This document shows positions 55,255 through 64,000 of a stretch of 64,000 bases of DNA, piece after piece. A program made the position numbers and the translations under genes. The notes beneath the pieces were generated by a model. The model was not told where the DNA came from and searched no databases. It saw nothing but the letters and a program-made list of their open reading frames with translations. Origin of the DNA: Zarea fungicola (taxonomy: Eukaryota; Ascomycota; Sordariomycetes; Hypocreales; Cordycipitaceae); assembly GCA_900169235.1 (NCBI GenBank), contig FWCC01000075.1, forward strand, positions 1 through 64,000. Reading direction: 5' to 3'. How positions within the stretch are numbered: position 1 is the stretch's first letter; every line of letters starts with the position of its first letter.

Positions 55255-56218
55255 TGTCAAGTTTCAACGCAAGAGTGAGGGTGAAATGATTGTTTTCCCA
55301 GAGATTCAGCCGTCAGAATAGGCGTGAGGAGCTCTCTTGCCTCGTTTGTGGTGGGCAGCGTGGGAAGAAGTAGAACGGTGTTAGTCAGAACCCAGCGGGC
55401 AGTATGTTGGGCAACCTCCCGCAGCCGAGTTGGTAGGAATTCTCAAACGACTGTAGGTGAAGTGGGTAAGTGGAAATTACAAAATACGCAGATCCATAAT
55501 CTCGCCGAGTCAAATATTTTTCTGTTTGCCACATCTCGGGCGAACGGTCTCTGTGCTTCAATAGCATGTGTATATACTTGGGATGTAAAAGCGGCCTTGG
55601 AATCGGGTTCAAGGCAGGCAAGTGGATGTGTGGGGAGCCTGAGAAAGAGAAACATGGGGGCCACGGGGTGCACTAATTTCCTACATTAAGAACTGGACAA
55701 GGGTCTCGGGGGCGAAAAACACTCACTAGTTTAGATCCTTCACTGTGCAAGCTAACTCTTTTCAGGGGGCATCGAGCGCTCTCTCTCTCCTTCCGGACTC
55801 ACCGGCTGGGTCGGAGTTGCTTAGTCTGAGGCCGACGTGTAGCACTGGTAACACAGCCTTACATGGCCTGTCCTGGTGTATCTGGCGGGGGAAATCTTGA
55901 CCCGAGATTCGCCGATGCAGGGCTGGACAGCTGCCCATGAGATTTTTTTTTTGAGCCAGCAATTTCCCCCGTCTGTAAATTTGGAAACTGCTGGTGGCTG
56001 CGCCGGGGCTACACTCTGGGCAGTTTCTGTTTGTTTGAGTTGGGCGACCACAGCTAACTAAAGGCTAACGGTTATTGTTGGTTCAAGCAGAACCATTATG
56101 CAACTAAATAGATGCATTCACAACTACACATAGCTATCCACAAGGTACTTGACTAGTTTACATCCTCAACGGCCGTAGGCATTAGCCAATGTCCAAATAC
56201 GCCCCCCAAACTCATCTG
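55255..56218. other. Intergenic, LysM promoter and 3' side of next gene
   Basis: About 960 bases. Shadow frames continue from the GC-rich LysM gene only as far as 55278. No other gene is supported. Confidence 0.5.
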
Positions 56219-57178
56219 TCAAGCTGCACCGGTTCGCGGAGTGCAGCCCTCCGGCACTGGCGGCGGCGCCTGCTGCGCAACGACAGTCTCCCAGAGGTCT
56301 ATAACTCTTTTGTGTGTCCCTGCTTGCTCGCCTCTGTTATAAGCCGCAATTGCATCATCCAACGCTGCTAGGGCCTTTTGGATTTTGTTCTCTGCGTCTG
56401 GCTGGCCCTCCAAAGCACTCCTGATTCCGACAATAGTCTCGGCTTCGTTGAAGAGCTGGCGGCTGCCGGAGATCGACTCGATGACGAGCGGGCTAATTTT
56501 CTTCGCCCTGAGTTGCTCGATAAGACGCCCAGACCTGTCACATTTCCGATCAGTGACGAGACCAGTCAACGCCGTATCAATCCCGTCCAAAATATATTGC
56601 ATCTTTCCAATCTGGTCAGCATTCATCGATGCCCTGAGAGATGCAAGCTGATGGCCAAGTCTGCGGACGCTGGCTTCGTAGCTGTCCGCGCCGTCTTTGA
56701 TTTTGCACCAAACTGCCCCTTGCTTGAACCCAATTTTATTCTTGACCATCTGCTTCGCCGCATCGTCGACGTCAAAGGACAGCGAGTTCTCGCCGACAAA
56801 TTTGCCGAGAAGGCTCTCCTCTCTCCAGTCGTTGGCCATGCCCGTCAGGGGGTCGGTTTTCAGCTGCTGCTTGCCGCCGCTGATGTGGCTCAGGAACTCT
56901 CGCAAGCTGCAGGCATTGGTGATCTTTTCATTGCCGTAGCCCGTGAGCTTTGCGGTGCCTACGCACGCCGTGTACTTGGGGTTGCGCTCCAGGCATATCT
57001 TGGTGGTAGGGTCGGCGGCAGAACACTTCATACCGATGATGCGGTCGTCTTTTGGCAGGAGCAGCAACTCCAACCTGTAGCCTAGAAATGTAACAATGTT
57101 CTCATAGGCATGGCGCAGTTCAGCATTGCTAAAGGATACAAGCCCGAAGAGGAGGATCAGAAAAAAAAGACTTCGCAT
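56219..57178 (-). CDS. Secreted helical orphan protein
   Basis: Single exon, 319 aa. A signal peptide is evident (MRSLFFLILLFGLVSFSNA). The mature part is predicted mostly helical by eye, with paired Cys residues at about 50-95 (GMKCSAADPTTKICL, KYTACVG, NACSL) and later single Cys in VWCKIKDG and RKCDRSG. The C-terminus is Pro-rich (APPPVPEGC). I recognise no named family. It lies between the LysM-WSC gene and the 2EXR gene, on the same strand as both, next to a GH55-type gene. It may therefore belong to a secreted-protein group acting on cell walls (inference). Confidence 0.8.
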   Translation of the reverse strand: MRSLFFLILLFGLVSFSNAELRHAYENIVTFLGYRLELLLLPKDDRIIGMKCSAADPTTKICLERNPKYTACVGTAKLTGYGNEKITNACSLREFLSHISGGKQQLKTDPLTGMANDWREESLLGKFVGENSLSFDVDDAAKQMVKNKIGFKQGAVWCKIKDGADSYEASVRRLGHQLASLRASMNADQIGKMQYILDGIDTALTGLVTDRKCDRSGRLIEQLRAKKISPLVIESISGSRQLFNEAETIVGIRSALEGQPDAENKIQKALAALDDAIAAYNRGEQAGTHKRVIDLWETVVAQQAPPPVPEGCTPRTGAA

Positions 57179-57938
57179 GATTGATTTGGTGTGAAGACAG
57201 CCTAGAAAATCTTCTCAAGGCGGCGTTATAAGAAAGTTGCAAAAGAATATGAATTTAAAAGAGAATTTTTTCTTTTGAGAAAATGCAGCAGAAGAGCAAA
57301 TACCTGGTCGAAAGTGTGGTTGTCTAGCGAATGGGAGGCGGGTGCCGATATATCGTAAAAAAGGCGTGCGTCCCGACCAAGGAATAGCCTCGGTGGGTTT
57401 GGTCCGGCGCACCGTTGATGTAGGATATCAGTAGTAGGTCAATGATTCCAGTCTTTCCCAAGCTGAGGCAGTAGTCCTGCTCTCTACTCCGTTTCTCAAT
57501 TGCCTAGTGCAGAAACCTGTAGCAGTGTTCACAAGGATATGCGGAGTCCGGAAATGAACAATACACGAACCAGTCTTCGACGCAAGCGAGGGGGAGCTCC
57601 CGGGTTGCACCCCTGCATCTCCATTCACTACCAGGCTGGCTGGCGAAGTCCTTTCGCAATGGATTCTTAGCTGCATGCACTCGGCGTTCTACCCTTTTTT
57701 GGTTCCATGTGGCGCCACCACTGGTGCTTGGAGCCTGCAGGGAGCTGGACATTATTTGAAGAGTGTTTCATTTGTCCTCGTATGAAAAACTACTACTCTT
57801 CCCTCCTCCAGATAGTACGGGTCCCTTTTCTGCTGTGTTCCATTTTTATACTCATGTTGGATTTACACTCAGTATTATAATTCGGTAAAATATGTAGGAA
57901 GACTATTCAACGCTGCAGGCGCCTTTGTACTATCTCGG
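57179..57938. other. Intergenic
   Basis: About 760 bases with no supported gene. Short overlapping frames at 57428-57752 are not called. Confidence 0.5.
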
Positions 57939-58811
57939 TCATTCCCCAAAGTGCTTGTGCTTCTTCAGGAATTCGCCTGGATTCTCCAACTCCTCGTCGG
58001 TTGCATCTATAAGACATCGTGTTCTTTCACGCTGAACCATTTCTCTCCAATGGGGAACCCCGTAGGCGCGTTGGTAGTGTTTTGTCATGACTTTCTTTTC
58101 CACACGAAGGTAGTTTTGAGGAGTCAACCACTCGTCTTCGGGCGTGTCTCTCTGGTAGCAGATGACCCGTGCAGAATATGGTACCGGGTCCCATCTGGCG
58201 TGATTGAACCAAGTCTCGAAAACAGGGAGCCAATCTTCTACCCACTTACCCTCTCGTCCAAAGACTTCATACATTTGAAATGTGATGTCTTTTAGCGAAG
58301 TAAGGTTTGCCTCAACCCAGCGGTGGTCCTTGAACTCAGCCACCCGTATTGTGTCCCAACCAGAGAACATATAATCACCAACTTCCCAACCTATCCGGAT
58401 CCAGATATTCTGTACCTGCATGAACCAGGCATGGCGAGAAAGGGGAACAAGAAGCTCATCATCGAGTCGGAGGGTGTCGATAGCAGGGTCGTACCAACTC
58501 GGCAAGCCTCCGTCGGGCTTTACGGGCTCTGCAAAGACGTAGCGAAGGAAGGCGCGCGACTCCTTGCACGCGAGGTACGCGGCAGACGCCTTGATCACAA
58601 AGAAGAGCTTGTAGCTACCGTCGGGAAGTGCAACGTTACCCACGTATCTGCTCTCCTCCGTTGAAGACTTCGGTCGGCTAGATTCGGAATTGTCCGGCCG
58701 CTCCGCTGGTGGCGGGCCATCGGTGGTAAAGGTCAGTATCATAGGGCCGAGAGTCGCAAGCCATATTTTCCGCCTGATATCAATTGGAAGCTGAGGAAAC
58801 AAGGTAAACAT
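57939..58811 (-). CDS. 2EXR-domain protein
   Basis: Single exon, 290 aa. The start FTLFPQLPIDIRRKIWLATL, followed within a few residues by GPMIL, is the 2EXR motif (FxxFPxLPxExRxxIW...RV), found in many expanded fungal families with an F-box-like look. A central hydrophobic segment (KASAAYLACKESRAFLRYVF) is the usual second half of the motif region. The remainder is aromatic-rich and lacks catalytic signatures. No signal peptide, so it is likely intracellular. Its placement among secreted-protein genes may be incidental. The function of the domain is not established. Confidence 0.82.
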   Translation of the reverse strand: MFTLFPQLPIDIRRKIWLATLGPMILTFTTDGPPPAERPDNSESSRPKSSTEESRYVGNVALPDGSYKLFFVIKASAAYLACKESRAFLRYVFAEPVKPDGGLPSWYDPAIDTLRLDDELLVPLSRHAWFMQVQNIWIRIGWEVGDYMFSGWDTIRVAEFKDHRWVEANLTSLKDITFQMYEVFGREGKWVEDWLPVFETWFNHARWDPVPYSARVICYQRDTPEDEWLTPQNYLRVEKKVMTKHYQRAYGVPHWREMVQRERTRCLIDATDEELENPGEFLKKHKHFGE

Positions 58812-59737
58812 GGCTGTTGCCGGCTGTAGGTGTTGAGAAGAAGAGAAGTCTGTCTGTCGAGCAAAGGGCGCCGTGGTTTGTCGTGCGCACCAACCACGGC
58901 CTAATAGTCCTCCAGTCCGGTTCCGGTGTGGCGTTTTTCTCGACCCGGTTCGATGCAGAATAAGATTAAATAGAAACTATCATGCATAATAATTAGTTTG
59001 AACGCCTCACTTATTACTACGCTGTTGGAAATAAATTTCTCACCAGCCTAATAAGGCAGTTGGTGCTTAGCGTCAGGGCCTGGAAACTCCCACTAACAAA
59101 CGCCAGTTTCTGGCTGTCAGTGGACACTAATTTTAAAAATCCAGAGTGGAACAAGTTGAGTGCAAAAGTGTCGCGTGACAGCAGTCCCAAGTTGGCGAGA
59201 TCCGCCGCTGCTGGTGCTTCTTTCCGACACGCCGGAGTCAGATCAGGCTGAGTCTGCCCAGGCTGCAGTTCGATAGGACGGGGCTTGATCCTCTCCAGTG
59301 GGCCCTGGTTTGTCTATGCCAAGGAGCTTGGTTGCCGATTTTGCCGTGGTCACGGACCGTGCCGTTTAGGGTCTCATTCTCATGCCTCGAGGGTTGCCGC
59401 TTTTACAGCACTCAGTCAAGCCGGGTTTGTGGATGGCTTCGGACAAGGACTTTCAACAAGGCCAGTTTGGGTATCTTATCGTCTTGCATGTTAGAAGCGG
59501 CTAAAAAATGGTTTAAAGTAAAATAATGCGTCCTGGCCGAGTTTATTAACTTCTCTCGTAGACCTTCCTGTTCCAACTTGCCTTTCCTTTCATTCAGCTA
59601 GCACTGTCATTCGTTTTTTTATTGTTTCCAACACAGCTTGGGACTCGCCTTCGTTCCCCCTTCTCTCGCTCTTTTCACTCCTTCTTTCTCTTTTTGTTTC
59701 TCTTTGACTTCATTTTCTGTCTCGTGGATCATCAACC
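58812..59737. other. Intergenic, divergent promoter of 2EXR and GH55 genes
   Basis: About 930 bases. The stretch 59560-59737 is strongly pyrimidine-rich on the plus strand and probably forms the GH55 leader. Short frames at 59060-59526 have no features. Confidence 0.5.
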
Positions 59738-62700
59738 ATGAGGATTACTGCGCTAGCCTTGCCAGCACTTCTGGTGTTTGGCACCCAAACAAGGGCTGCA
59801 GCGGGCGATGCTGATGGAGGTATGCTATCTCTTTGTCGATTTCCATGGGCGCATATATATAAATGTATGTTGGTAGCTAATATCTTCGTCCAGGAATCGA
59901 TCAGACCACCTTTTCGGTTATCGACGACTTTGTCGAGAATTGGAAGATAAACCACCCTTCTCTGGGCGAGGAACAAATTTTGGACATACATGCCACAGCA
60001 CAAAGGATGAAAGATAGTCTCCTTAATCCACCTCCCCCGCCGCCACGGGTCACAGTTCCCGTGAGCAAGCCAACAAATGTACCTCTGCCCGGCACGAAAC
60101 CATTCAGTTTCATGAGTAACAGCACAAGAGGTCCCTACTCCGCAAACTCGACCAGGCTTGAAACGGCCCGTCGCATCGTTCGCCTGGCTCAGCAGGAGGC
60201 AGATACTCGCAACCAACAGCGTTTTGCCAATCCGCGCGTGAATAATTATTACGATCGCCACGGTTCGGGCGCGAAAAAGGCTCGCGCCCTAGATAATGCA
60301 TCTCTGCATATCAATGAGACAGTTACCGCTGCTGCCGCCATTGTTGCTGAAGCAAACGAAGCAAACGCAACCACTGTTGACCATTCCAAGTACATTCTGC
60401 CCCCCAATATTGCGTCCAAGATATCTCAACTTGATGGGGATTCATACCTGGCAAAGAGAGCACCGCCCGGTTCAAAAAGCTTTTGGATGGAATCCATCGC
60501 GCATGATGGCCTAGTTCCGTTCGGCGGCTCCGCCAACTCTGGATACAAAGTTTTCAGAAACGTCAAGGACTATGGCGCAGTGGTAATTAAACTCAATTCA
60601 GCATGTTTTTGTGGCGTCTCTGACGAATGACTCAAAGGGTGATGGTAAAACCGATGACACCGATGCCATCAATAAAGCTATGACAGATGGAAAGCGGTGC
60701 GGCGCGGACTGCGGTTCGTCAACCATCAAGCCTGCAATTGTTTACTTTCCTTCCGGGTGCGTATAAAAGGCTCTCAAGATTTAATTTTAAACTTTGACCA
60801 CCCAGCGTATTAATTGCCATATAGCACGTACCGCGTTCGTCAAACTGTTCCCATGTTCTACAATACCCAGGTCATTGGTAATGTAGGTGTCTCGGTGCTG
60901 CGTCAACTCTCAAGATTCTATCAAACTGACAAAATACTTCCAGCCTAATGACTTGCCAGTGATATTGGCCGATGAGAACTTTATCGGCTTGGGGGTTTTG
61001 TCGTCTGATGAATACACTGGTGGCAATGGTGGTGACGAGGAATGGTTCATCAACCAGGTAACTGAAGTCGCCCCCGCTATCTCAACCACTCAAAGTCCCA
61101 GACTGCTGACAAAACATACAAAAAGAATAATTTCTTTCGTCAAGTTCGCAATTTGATCATTGATACCAGCAAGGTGAATATGAAAGGCGTGGCCGGGCTT
61201 TACTGGCAGGTAGCGCAAGCAACAAGCATTTACAATGTTCGCTTCTTTGGCTCCGGAGATAGAAGCAAGAAACACATCGGAATATGTAAGTTTTCTGCAT
61301 TTAATTTACTCAATCTCACAGATAAAAATGAGCTGCTTTATTGATACTCGTCTTGTTCTAGTTGCTGAGAATGGCAGTGGCGGCTTCATGGGCGATTTGG
61401 TTTTCACGGGTACTTCAATTGGTATTCGATGTAAGTACTCATCTTTTTTTTCGCGGAAAAAAAAAAAGCTGAAATATTGTACTGACGCACATAAAAGGTG
61501 GAAATCAGCAATTTACCTCTCATTCTCTGGCGTTTGTTAATGTCGGAACGGCCGTCGACCTCCTCTGGGACTGGGGCTGGACCTGGAAGAACATGTACAT
61601 TTTCAACTCAGATGTGGGCTTCAACATGGAGGGTGACTTTATGGGAGGCTCTATGATGCTCCTAGACAGCCATTTTGAGGTTGTCAATCTTGGAATCTCC
61701 ATTGGCACTCAAAAGGGAAGCACAGACCAGCAAGAGTTTTCCATGACGCTGGAGAACGTCGCCATGAGTGATGTCAAGACCATGGCAGTGCACAAGGCGT
61801 CTAACACGTTTCTGACTGGAGGTACATCGACAATCAGTTCATGGATAACTGGAAAGGTTTATGATGCGGACAATGCAGATGGTTCTTATGTCAAGGGCCA
61901 GTACTCCAAGATGGCCAACAGAGATCTATCTCTGGTCATGACAAACGGCGTTGCCTCCAACGGATACTTTATCCGCCGCAAGCCCCAGTACGAAGACAAA
62001 CCGACAGACTATTTCATGACTGTTCATCCAACGGCCAAAGGTACGGTTTAAAGGCCCCGGGCAGCTTGTTTTGTAAGAGATGACTACTAATTCGCAATAA
62101 TAGGTGACGGTGTAACTGATGATACCTTTGCTCTGTCCCTTGCCGCTGCCGTCGCAGTGTCCAGAAAGAATGCTCTGTACATTCCCATGGGCTCATACAT
62201 TGTCTCGCAACCAATTCTCGTGAGTTTTTCTGCACCCTTATCTTCTCTATCGTTCCTCCCTCTTTTTCACGCGTCGATATTTCTTGGTCAAAAGCACTGA
62301 TTAGTTTGTAGTTCCCCCCTGGTTCTGTCATCGTCGGAGAGTGCTGGTCTCAAATTGTAGCCAAAGGAGATGTAAGTCAAGGTTTCGCAACAGAATCCTT
62401 CATGCTGCTAAGCTAACGTCTTTGTAGATATTTGGGGACGTCTCCAACCCAATGCCAGTAGTCGTTGTGGGTAACAAGGCTGACACAGGCTCCATGGAAA
62501 TCCAGGACTTGTTGGTGACGGTGTCAGGACCGACTGCCGGGGCTATCCTGATGGAGTGGAACATTGCACAAGATGCGCAAGGATCAGCAGCCATGTGGGG
62601 TAAGTTGATACTGCTTCTTTGTCAAATTATTGTTGAGCGTCACTGACAGCTAATTAGACGTCCATTTCCGCATCGGCGGCGCCGCGGGATCAAACCTGGA

Positions 62701-64000
62701 GGCCTCCAACTGTCCAAAATTAACCGGCGCTGTGAATAAAAACTGCAAGGCAGGATCCCTAATGCTTCATATGACTTCAAAATCCTCGGGATATCTAGAA
62801 AACGTATGGGCCTGGGTTGCAGACCATGAGCTGGATGGTGGCCCCAGCCAGGTTCAAATCGACATATACGTTGCAAGAGGTAGTAGCAAGCTAAACCATG
62901 CTATTTTATTCCTGTGCTAATGTCTTTCTGCAGGAATCTTGATAGAGAGCGGTACAGGCCCTGTTTGGCTGTATGGAACTTCCTCGGAGCATTCTGTCTT
63001 CTATCAGTACATGATACACGAGGCTACCAACGTCGTCATGTCCATGGTATGTTATGTCGAACTGTGCTTCTATTACTTAGACTGATCAATGTCTCAGATA
63101 CAAACAGAAAGCCCGTACTACTTGCCGAACCCCCAAGCCCCAGAACCATTCAAAGAAGTGGCTCGTTTTGGGGGTGACCCAGACTTTTCCGACTGTGCCT
63201 CTTCCAATCCTCACTGCGCAGCAGCCTGGGGCCTTTATATTCTCGGATCTACAAGTATTCATGTCTATGGTGCTGGTTTATATAACTGGTTTCAACAGTA
63301 CACACAGCCTTGTGTTGATTCCCAGGACTGCCAGCAGCGCGTCGTCAACGTCAGAAACAGTGGTCAAGTCTGGCTCTACAACATTTACACAATCGGAACA
63401 GTCGAAATGATCAATCACGAAAATGATAAGCCTATTCTGGCCAAGCCCAATACGAACACTAACATACACCCGTTTACCTCCGTTATCAATGCCTGGCTTC
63501 GTGCTTCAACTGGATAGTTCGTATACGACTGTGCACACAATTGCCATCTGACAGGCGGATACTAACGCATTTCATAGTGGTTCAAGTAGCGAAGACGACG
63601 ACGATGATGATGATGATGCCGATCAGTACGTTAGTCCTGTTCTCTGCGAAGACCTCTACACAAGCCTTGACCAGGTGGAGAGTTCGTATGACCGTATCGA
63701 CGATCGGTGCATGAACAAGTATCTAGCCGAAGTTTTCTCCAAGAACCTCACCAGCAGCAGAGAAAAGTACAACAAAATCATCAACAACGACTATCATTCG
63801 AAATACGAAATCTATCACGACGTTATTAAGGAGCAATCGATTTATCAGATTAAGAAATATATGCTCGACGACAAAGCGGTGGGGTGGTCTTGTGGCAGGT
63901 CGTCGCCAAAGAAGTGCTGCAACGAATGCTCCAATGGCGGTGGCAATTATATGGATCCCGTTTGTTTCAACTTGGCCTGCTTCGGCTCCGATGAGGGATC
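59738..64000 (+). CDS. GH55-type beta-1,3-glucanase with acidic Cys-rich extension, 3' incomplete
   Basis: Fifteen exons are visible (59738-59819, 59894-60582, 60638-60756, 60825-60882, 60944-61057, 61126-61285, 61362-61430, 61498-62040, 62104-62219, 62312-62371, 62428-62599, 62658-62879, 62934-63046, 63098-63516, 63578 to the window end), over 1119 aa. A signal peptide is at about 1-20. An extra region (20-240) with a Pro run follows. The two pectate-lyase-3-type beta-helix halves of GH55 start at GDGKTDDTDA (about 258) and GDGVTDDTFA (about 612), with LLWDWGWTWKN between them. GH55 enzymes are exo- or endo-beta-1,3-glucanases. After residue 980 a run of Asp leads into a helical, then Cys-rich extension (CCNECSN) not normal for GH55; it continues beyond the window. 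Confidence 0.9.

Noticed and set aside
55252..55260. Start of the LysM-WSC gene at 55260
   Set aside because: The codon there is TTG; the first ATG in frame is at 55254 and directly begins a signal peptide.
54046..55278. 410-codon plus-strand frame opposite the LysM-WSC gene
   Set aside because: Ala/Arg/Val-rich antisense shadow; the minus strand has signal peptide, LysM and WSC domains.
1..64000. CRISPR array, rRNA, prophage or bacterial operon structure
   Set aside because: None seen; the spliced genes and RIP pattern are those of a filamentous fungus. The short regular repeats found are a microsatellite, minisatellites and hairpin units without unique spacers.

Overview
The window is nuclear DNA of a filamentous ascomycete (Pezizomycotina, most likely Sordariomycetes/Hypocreales). 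Genes carry many short introns (about 50-120 nt, GTRAGT donors, CTRAC-like branch points, YAG acceptors). Both strands carry monocistronic genes. The left end is a transposon graveyard with the TA-rich, stop-filled decay typical of repeat-induced point mutation (RIP). No sign of bacterial, viral or plasmid DNA was seen. Exon boundaries below were placed by hand and checked for frame continuity.

Layout. 1-3.3 kb: two RIP-degraded Fot1/pogo-like DNA transposons lying tail to tail. 4.1-10 kb: a carotenoid oxygenase, an APH-like kinase and a medium-chain reductase. 11.2-20.9 kb: a mostly housekeeping block on the minus strand (nucleoporin Nup170/Nup155, very-long-chain 3-ketoacyl-CoA reductase, cyclophilin A), then a plus-strand SAM O-methyltransferase. 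21.5-26.2 kb: two fungal-specific genes, an orphan with a STAND-N-like start and a DUF4238 gene with a broken frame. 27.5-31.2 kb: a dihydroflavonol-reductase-like SDR, Erg28 and galactose-1-phosphate uridylyltransferase. 32-42.1 kb: a secreted beta-lactamase-fold protein, a 2.9-kb gene-poor stretch, and a 15-exon ABCC transporter. 43.3-51.2 kb: ADA2, a Cdc25/rhodanese phosphatase, a poly-Asn orphan behind an unusual ~800-nt leader, a small secreted protein and an HD-domain nucleotidase. 51.9-53.5 kb: two adjacent membrane proteins that look like diverged paralogues. 53.8-64 kb: a secreted-protein region with a LysM-WSC protein carrying a new-looking tandem C-terminal domain, a helical secreted protein, a 2EXR gene, and a GH55-type glucanase with an acidic, Cys-rich extension that runs off the window.

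How the genes fit together. Erg28, the ketoreductase, Nup170, ADA2, cyclophilin and Gal7 are core functions with no obvious shared pathway. The right-hand 10 kb is the best candidate for a functional group. It encodes a chitin/glycan-binding secreted protein next to a beta-1,3-glucan-directed enzyme and other secreted factors. That layout resembles fungal loci where LysM proteins sit beside killer-toxin-like wall hydrolases, here with a GH55 rather than a GH18 enzyme. The most unusual non-coding signal is upstream of the poly-Asn gene: an ATG-depleted leader with at least eight perfect short hairpins whose stems differ in sequence but stay complementary.
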